Below, one piece after another: positions 1-6,398 of a stretch of DNA of 18,773 nt. Every line of letters starts with the position of its first letter. Position 1 is the first letter of the stretch. The notes beneath the pieces are model-generated. The model searched no databases. It saw nothing but the letters and a program-made list of their open reading frames with translations, and was not told the DNA's origin. The translations under genes and the position numbers were made by a program. The stretch comes from Candidatus Moranbacteria bacterium RIFCSPLOWO2_12_FULL_48_12 (GTDB lineage: Bacteria > Patescibacteriota > Minisyncoccia > Moranbacterales > UBA1568), in NCBI GenBank assembly GCA_001784735.1, contig MFSB01000001.1, forward strand, positions 1 through 18,773, given 5' to 3'.

Positions 1-702
1 GATGCCGAGATCGGCCTCTGATTCTTTCACTTTTTCTTGGAGCTCGGCGAGCGTTTCGGTTTTGAGCGGGTTAGCTTCATGGCATTCGAAAGCGTGTTCC
101 ATGTCGTTGTAGAGATTGACGATGGAGAGGTTGTCTGGGAATTGCTCGTAGATGGGGAGTTCCAAGACGCCCATCGCGTTGGCGGTGTCGATAGCGATGG
201 TGAAATGCTTGTCTTGAAAATCGGCGAATGAGGTGAAAAAGCCAAAGTAGGCCGGGCAGATATCTTCTGTTGTCATTGCGCCTTTTCGTTCCGCGTCTTT
301 CCGCTCTCCGCGCAAGGCGAGATCGCGGATTTCTTGGAGGCCGGAGTTTTCGCCGACTGGGATGGCTCCGCGCAAGACGATTTTCATGCCGTTGTACTGG
401 GGGGGATTGTGTGAAGCGGTGAGAGAAATGGCGGCATCAATATCCAGGCGTCCGGCGGCAAAGTAGACCATGGGAGTGGTGATGATGCCGAGATCGAGCA
501 CATCGCAGCCAGCATCCATCACGCCCTGCGTGAAGCTTTTGAAGAGGCTGGGGCTGGATTGCCTAATATCGCGGCCGATGCCCAGGCGTTTGGGCGCGAG
601 ATGAGCGACGACAGCCCAGCCGATATTGTAAGCATCGTCTTCATTGATATCATCCGGGTAGATGCCGCGGATATCGTAGGCCTTGAAAATACCGGGGTTC
701 AT
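1..702 (-). CDS. Phosphomannomutase/phosphoglucomutase, N-terminal part (gene runs off the window)
   Basis: The minus strand is open from an ATG at 700-702 to the window edge, giving 234 residues. It begins MNPGIFKAYDIRGIYPDD, the typical opening of alpha-D-phosphohexomutases. Residues 95-100 are TASHNP, the active-site loop whose Ser97 carries the phosphate during catalysis. GRD at 43-45 and the NAMG region of the second domain are also present. Family knowledge: these enzymes interconvert hexose 6-phosphates and 1-phosphates to supply sugar nucleotides for the cell envelope. The metal-binding DGDxDR loop and the C-terminal sugar-binding domains lie outside the window, so PMM versus PGM specificity cannot be decided. 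It is transcribed divergently from ychF. There is no Shine-Dalgarno sequence; an extended -10 box lies about 28 bases upstream of the start. Confidence 0.9.
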   Translation of the reverse strand, partial: MNPGIFKAYDIRGIYPDDINEDDAYNIGWAVVAHLAPKRLGIGRDIRQSSPSLFKSFTQGVMDAGCDVLDLGIITTPMVYFAAGRLDIDAAISLTASHNPPQYNGMKIVLRGAIPVGENSGLQEIRDLALRGERKDAERKGAMTTEDICPAYFGFFTSFADFQDKHFTIAIDTANAMGVLELPIYEQFPDNLSIVNLYNDMEHAFECHEANPLKTETLAELQEKVKESEADLGI

Positions 703-729
703 AGTGAGGAAGGTAAGTGTAACGCATTT

Positions 730-738
730 ATTATAACA
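730..738 (-). promoter_or_regulatory. Extended -10 promoter for the phosphohexomutase gene
   Basis: Read on the minus strand this is TGTTATAAT, a TGn motif directly followed by a consensus -10 hexamer. No clear -35 box lies 17 bases upstream. Transcription would begin near 723, leaving a leader of about 20 bases before the ATG. The same TGnTATAAT layout recurs before other genes in the window. Confidence 0.5.
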
Positions 739-773
739 CATTGTGATCTTTGGTTTGTGGTTCTTTCTTTAAA

Positions 774-948
774 CTTCTCGACCGCAAGTAATCTTTCCGG
801 GAGTCGTTCCATTCGTCCAGCGACGAACTCCACTTATGAACTTTTTTTGATCCATCCCGCTTTAGCGGGATGGCACCATGCTCACCAGCCTCGACGGCTA
901 GGCGGGAAAAAACTTCAACTCTCCCAGGAAGATTCTTGTGGCGAGAAG
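774..948. repeat. 175-bp imperfect palindrome with a central perfect hairpin
   Basis: The arms 774-803 and 921-948 are inverted copies of each other, sharing CTTCTCG, CAAG, AATCTT and GGGAG in order with a few mismatches and single-base gaps. The centre of these arms (861) coincides with a perfect hairpin at 852-873, CCATCCCGC-TTTA-GCGGGATGG, so the whole segment shares one dyad. No protein-like reading frame is convincing here. It is probably a non-autonomous mobile element or a long structured transcript. It fills most of the gap between the divergent phosphohexomutase and ychF genes. Confidence 0.6.
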
Positions 949-991
949 TCATTTCGTTCCTATTATTTCTTATTGACACCTGACCTCTTTC

Positions 992-1021
992 TTGAAACAA
1001 TTCATTAGACGAACTTATACC
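992..1021 (+). promoter_or_regulatory. Candidate promoter for ychF
   Basis: TTGAAA at 992-997, an 18-base spacer, then TATACC at 1016-1021. A second possible -35, TTGACA, lies at 973-978, with only a weak -10 (AACAAT, 996-1001) at 17 bases. Either would start transcription ahead of the two successive ychF start regions at 1061 and 1150. Confidence 0.4.
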
Positions 1022-1056
1022 TCTTATCTTGCATCACTTATCTCTTATCTTTCTTC
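1022..1056. repeat. Single degenerate heptad array (5 x 7 bp)
   Basis: Five consecutive 7-bp units: TCTTATC, TTGCATC, ACTTATC, TCTTATC, TTTCTTC. The last three positions are kept (ATC in four of five) while the first positions vary. The array ends just before the ATG at 1061. Very similar units form the right arm of the paired array at 6354-6388. No complementary GAT-type arm is visible nearby, so this copy is unpaired. Confidence 0.7.
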
Positions 1057-1060
1057 GCTT

Positions 1061-1156
1061 ATGTCCCTTAAAGTCGGAATCGTTGGACTGCCTAATGTCG
1101 GCCCCAGCACCAAAGCATCAGAATGCTTGGTGCGGGGTAAAAAAATCTTATGTTAA
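1061..1156 (+). pseudogene. Aborted duplicate of the ychF 5' end
   Basis: The 31-codon frame from the ATG at 1061 begins MSLKVGIVGLPNVG, the canonical YchF N-terminus, then runs into a hairpin element at 1102 and stops at 1154-1156, just inside the real gene, which starts at 1150. Aligned with that gene (MLKVGIVGLPNVGKST), the shared twelve residues from LKV to NVG are identical, but most of their codons differ, all synonymously. It is therefore not a recent tandem copy. More likely it is the remains of an older or foreign ychF allele interrupted by the hairpin. It may still be translated as a short upstream peptide overlapping the true start. Confidence 0.7.
1102..1137. repeat. Bulged hairpin element (CCCC-clamp family), copy 1
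   Basis: Structure from 5': CCCC, unpaired A, GCACC, unpaired A, AAGCAT, loop CAGA, then ATGCTT, GGTGC, GGGG. The stems of 4, 5 and 6 bp are separated by single-base bulges on the 5' arm. It sits exactly where the duplicated ychF start loses homology. There is no T-run next to it, so it is not an ordinary terminator. The same 4-5-6 layout with different stem sequence recurs at 1828-1864 and 4258-4361. Confidence 0.7.
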
Positions 1157-2235
1157 AGGTTGGAATTGTCGGATTGCCTAATGTAGGTAAATCAACACTA
1201 TTTAAAGCGCTTACGCGAAAGAGCGTCGATATCAGCAATTATCCTTTCTGCACTATCGAACCCAATGTCGGCATCGTGGAAGTGCCTGATGATCGTTTGG
1301 CGAAGCTCGCCGCACTGTCGCACAGCAAGAAGATTGTCCCGGCCGTAATCGAATTCGTGGACATCGCCGGGCTAGTGAAGGGGGCGAGCGAGGGAGAGGG
1401 TCTCGGGAACAAGTTTCTTTCGCATATCCGGGAGGTGGATGCGATTGTGGAAGTGATTCGGGTATTTTCGAACGAAAAAATTATTCATGTTCACAGTACG
1501 ATTGATCCGGCGCACGACCGGGAAATTGTGGAGACGGAATTGATTCTCGCTGACTTGGATACCGTCGCCAAGGTACGGGCGCGGTTGGAAAAGGAAGCCC
1601 GTGGTCAGAATAAGGAAGCGCTCGCTCAATTGCCGGTACTAAAGAACATCGAGCAAACACTGGCCGAGGGCAAACTGGCTTCGCAGGCTGCGCTTATGTA
1701 TGATGAAGCGACCAAGGTTCTGATCCGCGAACTTTCACTGCTAACGATGAAGCCTATTCTCTATGTGTATAATGTTACTGACTTTGATGCTCCTTTGCCA
1801 GAAAAGTTGTTGCGGCCGCATGCCGTGCCCCGTAACGATTCCGTTTCGGAATCTGTTACTGGGGTGAAACTCGATGTCAAGATAGAAGAAGAATTGATAG
1901 AAATGTCGGCTGAAGAAGTAAAAGAGATGGAACTGATATCGCATTTGGGCGATCTTATTATTCAGGCGTACGCATTGCTTGGTCTCATGACGTATTTTAC
2001 TACGGGGGAGGATGAGACAAGGGCGTGGACTATCCCGTCTGGGTCGACGGCGCCGCAGGCGGGAGCGGCTATTCATGGCGACTTTGAGGAGAAATTCATC
2101 CGGGCGGAAGTTATCCACTGGACAAAACTTCTCGAAGCTGGCTCCTGGAGCACCGCTCGCGACAAAGGATCTTTGCGTTTGGAAGGTAAGGAATATATCG
2201 TTCAAGACGGTGATGTGATTGTGTTCAAAATCTAA
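1150..2235 (+). CDS. ychF: YchF/OLA1-family ATPase
   Basis: 361 residues, close to the usual length of about 363. The P-loop is GLPNVGKST (8-16), the switch II/G3 region is DIAGLVKGAS (71-80), and NVTD (208-211) stands at the G4-like NxxE position. The C-terminal TGS-like part carries RAWTIPSGSTAPQAG and ends in YIVQDGDVIVFKI, both diagnostic of YchF. Members of this family bind ATP rather than GTP and associate with ribosomes; the role is translation- and stress-related. The start at 1150 is preferred because homology begins there; there is no Shine-Dalgarno sequence. Residues 227-238 (PRNDSVSESVTG) are encoded by a palindromic element at 1828-1864, which lengthens the linker before the VKIEEEL segment. 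The first dozen codons are duplicated upstream at 1061. Confidence 0.96.
   Translation: MLKVGIVGLPNVGKSTLFKALTRKSVDISNYPFCTIEPNVGIVEVPDDRLAKLAALSHSKKIVPAVIEFVDIAGLVKGASEGEGLGNKFLSHIREVDAIVEVIRVFSNEKIIHVHSTIDPAHDREIVETELILADLDTVAKVRARLEKEARGQNKEALAQLPVLKNIEQTLAEGKLASQAALMYDEATKVLIRELSLLTMKPILYVYNVTDFDAPLPEKLLRPHAVPRNDSVSESVTGVKLDVKIEEELIEMSAEEVKEMELISHLGDLIIQAYALLGLMTYFTTGEDETRAWTIPSGSTAPQAGAAIHGDFEEKFIRAEVIHWTKLLEAGSWSTARDKGSLRLEGKEYIVQDGDVIVFKI
1828..1864. repeat. Bulged hairpin element inside ychF, copy 2
   Basis: CCCC-GTAAC-GATTCCG, loop TTT, CGGAATC, bulged T, GTTAC, bulged T, GGGG. This is the same 4-5-6/7 stem architecture as the element at 1102-1137 but in the opposite orientation, so the bulges fall on the 3' arm. 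The 5-bp stem differs (GTAAC/GTTAC against GCACC/GGTGC) with both strands changed. It is read in frame as PRNDSVSESVTG and causes no stop or frameshift. Confidence 0.75.
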
Positions 2236-2241
2236 TCTTGA

Positions 2242-2364
2242 CCCCGCACTAATTCTGCGCTATAAAAATAATCGTCATACACAACGTTTTTATTAACAGA
2301 TTTTATCTGAGATACAAAACATACTTCCCTTACGCCTTCGGCGTTGCACAGAATTAGTGCGGGG
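2242..2364. repeat. Inverted-repeat element upstream of groEL (CCCC-clamp family)
   Basis: The arms CCCCGCACTAATTCTG (2242-2257) and its exact complement at 2349-2364 bound a 123-bp segment; with one mismatch the match extends to 20 bp (2241-2260 with 2346-2365). The flanks read TTGA before the left arm and TTGACA after the right arm. Inside is an AT-rich stretch and a small ACGCC-TTC-GGCGT hairpin (2332-2344). There are no bulges in this copy. The right flank forms the -35 box of the groEL promoter. Confidence 0.75.
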
Positions 2365-2393
2365 TTGACACCTAAAAACTAGCAATCTATAAT
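2365..2393 (+). promoter_or_regulatory. Consensus sigma-70-type promoter of groEL
   Basis: TTGACA at 2365-2370, a 17-base spacer, TATAAT at 2388-2393: both hexamers match consensus exactly. Transcription should start near 2400, giving a leader of about 187 bases. The -35 hexamer is contiguous with the right end of the inverted-repeat element, and the -10 hexamer lies inside the CIRCE operator. Confidence 0.88.
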
Positions 2394-2405
2394 TGAGAGT
2401 GCTAA
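2379..2405. promoter_or_regulatory. CIRCE operator (HrcA site) of groEL
   Basis: CTAGCAATC, nine bases, GAGTGCTAA. The consensus is TTAGCACTC-N9-GAGTGCTAA, so the right half is perfect and the left half has two mismatches. It covers the -10 box and the expected transcription start, where HrcA would block polymerase. The hrcA gene is not in this window. Confidence 0.85.
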
Positions 2406-2550
2406 TATGTAAGTAATTATCATGATCGAATGGCTCCCCGCAAAGCTTCCGAAATCTGTCTCAGGTAAATGTTGAGATGTTTTCACGGAGGCGCCTGCGG
2501 CTTCGTTCGGTTTTATAATAATAATTAATCATTGAAGCAAGCGGGATGCT

Positions 2551-2589
2551 CATATTCGTAGCTCCTCGCTTCGCTCAGAGACGAATATG
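2551..2589 (+). promoter_or_regulatory. Hairpin masking the groEL start codon (possible RNA thermometer)
   Basis: CATATTCGT (2551-2559) is exactly complementary to ACGAATATG (2581-2589), whose last three bases are the groEL ATG. The 21-base loop can add a CTC/GAG helix (2562-2564 with 2578-2580). No Shine-Dalgarno sequence precedes the start, so the masked element would be the start codon itself. A heat-shock gene makes temperature-dependent opening plausible, but the sequence alone does not prove it. Confidence 0.45.
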
Positions 2590-4233
2590 GCAAAACAGAT
2601 TTCATACGGCGCGGATGCTCGCAAGCGGATCAAAGCCGGTATCGACAAGGTGGCGGATGCGGTAAAAGTGACCCTGGGTCCCAAGGGGCGCAATGTGGTT
2701 CTGGCCAAGAGCTATGGTGGACCGACGATTACCAATGACGGCGTCACGATTGCCAAGGAAATCGAGCTCAAGGACAAGTTCGAGAACCTCGGGGCGGAAC
2801 TGATCAAACAGGTAGCGGAAAAGACGAACGAAGTGGCTGGCGATGGTACCACGACTTCCACGGTGATTATGCAAGCGCTCGTACGGGAAGGTTTGAAATT
2901 TGTGGAAACCGGCATCAACCCGGTCGGTATTCGGCGCGGGATGGAAGCCGCCAAGGATGAAGTGATCGAGGCGCTCAAGAAAAATTCCAAGAGAATTTCT
3001 TCCCAGGAAGAGATCGCCCAGGTGGCGATTATTGCCGCTGAATCGCGCGAGATGGGTGAGATGATCGCGAGTGTCATGGATGCGGTCGGCAAGGACGGCG
3101 TGGTGACGACGGAACAGTCCCAGACGCTCGGGCTTTCCAAAGAGATCGTGGAAGGGATGAATTTCGACAAAGGATTTATCTCGCCGTATATGATGACCAA
3201 TGCCGAGCGGCAGACCGCGGAACTCTCCAACCCGGCTATCCTCATCACGGACAAGAAGATTTCCGCTATCGCGGATATCGTGCCGCTTTTGAATGAACTG
3301 GCCAAGACTGGAAAGAAGGACATCGTCATTATTGCTGATGATGTGGATGGTGAAGCATTGGCAACGCTTGTGGTCAACAAACTGCGCGGCGTGATTAATG
3401 TGCTGGCTCTCAAAGCGCCGGAGTTCGGCGAGAATCGCAAGGCCATACTGGAAGATATCGCACTCTTGACGGGTGCGACCGTGATAACGGATGCCAAGGG
3501 GATGAAACTGGAAAGCACGAAGCTCTCGATGCTTGGCACGGCGCAGAAGGTGATCGCTACCAAAGACAATACGACCATTGTCGGAGGCAAAGGAAAGAAA
3601 AAAAACATCGAGGCGCGTATTGCCGAGATCAAAGGCTTGGTGGCAAAAGCTGACAGCGACTATGATCGTGAGAAATTGAAAAAGCGTCTGGCCAAGCTTT
3701 CCGGCGGCGTGGCAGTTATTCGCGTGGGGGCTTCAACTGAAACCGAACTGAAGTATATGAAAGACAAGATGGAGGATGCTGTCAACGCGACAAAAGCGGC
3801 TATTGAGGAAGGGATTGTGGCTGGCGGTGGGTCAGCGCTTGCCAGAGCGGCTAAACTTGTGGCACCAGTAGGTAGATTGTCTGCGGCTGATCATGAATTC
3901 AAAGCAGGCTATGAGATCGTCCTTAAGGCTCTCAGGGAACCGCTTTGCCAGATCGCCACGAATGCTGGTGAGCGGGATGCGGCCGTAGTGTGGAATAAAG
4001 TTGTTGAGAGTAAACTTACCAACTATGGATACGATGCCAAAGAAAATATTTTTAAGCACGATATGCTGAAAGCGGGTATTATCGATCCGCTCAAAGTGAC
4101 GCGCACAGCGCTGGAGAACGCCGTGTCGGTCGCGGCATTGCTTCTCACGACGGAGGCGGCGGTAGCGGAGGAGGAAAAGGAAGAATCTGCTGGCGCCGGC
4201 AATCCGATGGCCGGTATGGGAGGAATGATGTGA
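2587..4233 (+). CDS. groEL: Chaperonin GroEL (Hsp60)
   Basis: 548 residues, the normal bacterial length. It begins MAKQISYGADARKRI and contains VTLGPKGRNVVL, TNDGVTIAKEIEL and the nucleotide-binding GDGTTT motif, and ends with the Gly-Met-rich tail NPMAGMGGMM that lies inside the ring cavity. GroEL forms double heptameric rings that fold proteins with ATP and the GroES lid. No groES precedes it, unlike the usual groES-groEL order, so the co-chaperonin must be encoded elsewhere. Control is by a perfect promoter overlapped by a CIRCE operator, and possibly by a hairpin over the start codon. Codon use and GC content match the neighbouring housekeeping genes. Confidence 0.98.
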   Translation: MAKQISYGADARKRIKAGIDKVADAVKVTLGPKGRNVVLAKSYGGPTITNDGVTIAKEIELKDKFENLGAELIKQVAEKTNEVAGDGTTTSTVIMQALVREGLKFVETGINPVGIRRGMEAAKDEVIEALKKNSKRISSQEEIAQVAIIAAESREMGEMIASVMDAVGKDGVVTTEQSQTLGLSKEIVEGMNFDKGFISPYMMTNAERQTAELSNPAILITDKKISAIADIVPLLNELAKTGKKDIVIIADDVDGEALATLVVNKLRGVINVLALKAPEFGENRKAILEDIALLTGATVITDAKGMKLESTKLSMLGTAQKVIATKDNTTIVGGKGKKKNIEARIAEIKGLVAKADSDYDREKLKKRLAKLSGGVAVIRVGASTETELKYMKDKMEDAVNATKAAIEEGIVAGGGSALARAAKLVAPVGRLSAADHEFKAGYEIVLKALREPLCQIATNAGERDAAVVWNKVVESKLTNYGYDAKENIFKHDMLKAGIIDPLKVTRTALENAVSVAALLLTTEAAVAEEEKEESAGAGNPMAGMGGMM

Positions 4234-4257
4234 AGCAGCGCGTAAGCGCGAGCGGAA

Positions 4258-4361
4258 CCCCGCACTAAAAGCGAACTCTCTTGGGAGTGAGGAAGAACAA
4301 TTGTAGTATCATAGATTGTTTAGAGGCTGTTGAGAAAAGTGGAAGCTTTTCAGTGCAGGGG
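4258..4361. repeat. Bulged inverted-repeat element after groEL (CCCC-clamp family), copy 3
   Basis: The left arm CCCC-GCACT-AAAAGC (4258-4272) pairs with GCTTTT-c-AGTGC-a-GGGG (4345-4361). The stems are again 4, 5 and 6 bp with single unpaired bases between them, now on the 3' arm, enclosing about 72 bases. It starts 24 bases after the groEL stop and precedes the terminator. A competing local hairpin, GAAAAG/CTTTTC (4334-4351), shares the inner arm. Confidence 0.65.
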
Positions 4362-4377
4362 TAGAATCGAATTGAGG

Positions 4378-4403
4378 AAAAAGAGGCTTTGTGCCTCTTT
4401 TTT
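4378..4403 (+). terminator. Rho-independent terminator after groEL
   Basis: AAGAGGC (4381-4387), loop TTTGT, GCCTCTT (4393-4399), with T continuing to 4403 and an A-run before the stem. It should work well on the plus strand, ending the groEL transcript, and could act in reverse as well. Confidence 0.88.
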
Positions 4404-4404
4404 G

Positions 4405-4413
4405 TGTTATAAT
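4405..4413 (+). promoter_or_regulatory. Extended -10 promoter of pilB
   Basis: TGTTATAAT directly after the groEL terminator. No good -35 hexamer is seen at 16-18 bases. Transcription would start near 4420, about 75 bases before the ATG at 4496. Confidence 0.6.
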
Positions 4414-4495
4414 GAATACAAAATAAAACTTGGATTAAGCAGACTGAAAATTTCTGTATACGTCCGTGTTCAGTCCGTGTGAGTCCGCACCGTGT

Positions 4496-6244
4496 ATGCG
4501 TATCGAACTCGATCAGCTCAAAAGCTTTTTGCTTGATTCCAATCTCATTCCCAAAGAAAAGGTGGAAGAGGCAGCGGCAGAAGCCAAGAAAGATAATAAG
4601 AACCTGGGGGCGCTGCTGTTGGAGAAAAAACTCATCCAAGAGGCAGAGCTACAGAAAGTGTATGCCTATATTCTTGGTATCCCGTTTGTCGACCTTTCCA
4701 AGGAAACCATTCCGATCGAAATACTGCAGGTTGTTCCGGAACTTATCGCCAAAAAATACAACATCGTTTCTTTCGAAAAAACAGGAGCCAATCTGAAGGT
4801 GGCCATGCTCAATCCCGAGGATCTCCAGACGATCGATTTCATCAAGAAAAAAACCGGTTTGAAAATCGTGCCGTGCCTCACGACCCGGGAGAGCATCCAG
4901 GCGGCGCTGCGCCAATATGAGAAAAGCCTTAAGGCAGAATTCGGCGATATCTTGACCGGGGAGATCAAGCCGGACGGCGAAAGCCGGGATGAAGAAAATC
5001 TGGAACAGGTGGCCGCGGGCCTGCCGATCATCCGGATCGTGGATACGCTTTTGAAGCATGCCATTCTCGAGTCGGCGAGCGATATCCACATCGAGCCGGA
5101 AGAAAAAGAAGTGCATGTCCGCTACCGCATCGATGGCGTCTTGCACGATGCGATGACCCTGCCCAAAGACGTAGCGGCAGGTATCGTGGCGCGCATCAAG
5201 GTGCTCTCCAATTTGAAGCTCGATGAGCATCGTTTGCCGCAGGACGGACGGTTCAAGATCCAGAATGACGAATATAAGATTTCTTTCCGCGTCAGCATGC
5301 TGCCGGTGTTCGATGGCGAAAAAATCGTGATGCGTCTTTTGGATGAGACTTCCAAAGGATTGACGCTCGAGAAAATGGGGCTGAATGGCCAGGCTCTGGA
5401 AGCGGTGCACCGGGAAATCAGCAAGCCGAATGGGATGATACTCGTCACCGGTCCGACGGGCTCCGGGAAAACGACGACGCTCTACACCGTGATGGATATC
5501 TTAAATACGCCGGAGGTGAACATCTCGACCGTCGAGGATCCGGTGGAATATCGGATGCCACGCGTGAACCAGACGCAGATCAACCCGAAAGTCGGCATGA
5601 CGTTTGCCGCGGCGCTCCGTTCGCTCTTGCGCCAGGATCCGGATATCATCATGGTGGGTGAAATTCGCGATCAAGAGACCCTGGAGATCGCTATGCACGC
5701 GGCGATGACGGGGCATCTGGTGCTTTCTACGCTCCATACCAACAATGCGTCCGCGACGCTGCCGCGAATGCTCGATATGGGTGCGGAGCCGTTTCTCATC
5801 GCCTCGACGGTGAATGTCATCATCGCCCAGCGTCTCATCCGGCGCCTGTGCGTCGAGTGCCGCAAGCCGTATCAGCTTGACAAGAAAGAAATCGAATCGC
5901 TCGCGAAATTCTACACTATCGATGATATTTTTACATACCTCAAAAACGATCCAGCCAGCAAGAAATATGTCGAGAAGGCGAAGAGTTGGGAAGAAATCAC
6001 GATGTACAAGCCAGCTGGCTGTGATCAGTGCGGAGGGGAGGGCTACCATGGCCGGAGCGGCATCTACGAGGTGCTGCCGATGACCGAGGGTATCCGCAAG
6101 CTGGTGACGCAGTCAGCCTCGACCGAGATGATCGAAACCGAAGCCAAAAAGAGCGGGATGGCGACGATGGTGCAGGATGGTTTTTCGAAAATCGTGCAGG
6201 GGATGACCTCGCTTGAGGAAGTGATGCGCGCAACGAAGGAGTAG
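4496..6244 (+). CDS. pilB: Type IV pilus assembly / type II secretion ATPase PilB (GspE family)
   Basis: 582 residues from the ATG at 4496. An in-frame GTG at 4466 would add ten residues without family resemblance. Residues ~1-150 form an MshEN/T2SSE-N-like domain. The ATPase core has Walker A GPTGSGKTT (from 319), the Asp box EDPVEY, Walker B with DPDIIMVGEIRD (~382-393) and the His box STLHTNNA. Two CxxC pairs, CVEC (~451) and CDQC (~508), make the zinc site typical of PilB/GspE and absent from PilT. The enzyme is a cytoplasmic hexamer powering pilus extension. No pilC, pilT or pilM neighbours are in view; a PilX-like pilin lies at 9601. In this lineage pili probably serve attachment and DNA uptake. 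Confidence 0.95.
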   Translation: MRIELDQLKSFLLDSNLIPKEKVEEAAAEAKKDNKNLGALLLEKKLIQEAELQKVYAYILGIPFVDLSKETIPIEILQVVPELIAKKYNIVSFEKTGANLKVAMLNPEDLQTIDFIKKKTGLKIVPCLTTRESIQAALRQYEKSLKAEFGDILTGEIKPDGESRDEENLEQVAAGLPIIRIVDTLLKHAILESASDIHIEPEEKEVHVRYRIDGVLHDAMTLPKDVAAGIVARIKVLSNLKLDEHRLPQDGRFKIQNDEYKISFRVSMLPVFDGEKIVMRLLDETSKGLTLEKMGLNGQALEAVHREISKPNGMILVTGPTGSGKTTTLYTVMDILNTPEVNISTVEDPVEYRMPRVNQTQINPKVGMTFAAALRSLLRQDPDIIMVGEIRDQETLEIAMHAAMTGHLVLSTLHTNNASATLPRMLDMGAEPFLIASTVNVIIAQRLIRRLCVECRKPYQLDKKEIESLAKFYTIDDIFTYLKNDPASKKYVEKAKSWEEITMYKPAGCDQCGGEGYHGRSGIYEVLPMTEGIRKLVTQSASTEMIETEAKKSGMATMVQDGFSKIVQGMTSLEEVMRATKE

Positions 6245-6251
6245 GGGTGAG

Positions 6252-6388
6252 GATAAGAGATGAGTGATGCAGGATGCATGATACGTCATTTTAAGAAGAT
6301 GCAGGATGTTTGATGAGAGATGCCTGGTTAAGCATTTTCAGACCCCGCATTCTTTTTATCAATCATCACTTATCTCTTATCAATCATC
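6252..6388. repeat. Paired heptad arrays (GATnnnn / nnnnATC) between convergent genes
   Basis: Left arm: GATAAGA, GATGAGT, GATGCAG, GATGCAT, GATACGT (6252-6286), then a second block GATGCAG, GATGTTT, GATGAGA, GATGCCT (6298-6325). Right arm: TTTTATC, AATCATC, ACTTATC, TCTTATC, AATCATC (6354-6388). The right arm is the reverse complement in type of the left, so transcripts could form a long imperfect hairpin. It fills the gap between pilB (stop 6244) and rel (stop 6399) and may serve as a two-way terminator. A half-site GACCCCGCAT (6341-6350) lies in the spacer. Confidence 0.8.
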
Positions 6389-6398
6389 ACCCCCCGTA

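Noticed and set aside
845..905. T-box-like string (GGGATGGCACCATG) after a hairpin upstream of ychF
   Set aside because: It differs from the T-box core (AGGGTGGNACCGCG), has no specifier stem, and the downstream gene is not an aminoacyl-tRNA synthetase or amino-acid gene. The long palindrome explains the pairing.
1061..1185. Programmed ribosome bypassing from the first to the second ychF start
   Set aside because: The hairpin and matching GLPNVG codons recall take-off and landing sites, but the second copy has its own ATG and complete N-terminus, so a hop is unnecessary.
2712..3632. Open frame of about 300 codons antisense to groEL
   Set aside because: The serine-rich translation is the mirror of GroEL codons; no family resemblance and no promoter.
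4466..4495. GTG start extending PilB by ten residues
   Set aside because: The extra residues do not resemble the family, and the region is a short repeat of GTCCGTGT-like units; the ATG at 4496 starts the recognised domain.
6252..6388. CRISPR-like array
   Set aside because: Units are 7 bp and contiguous, without spacers or 24-40 bp repeats, and no cas gene is near.
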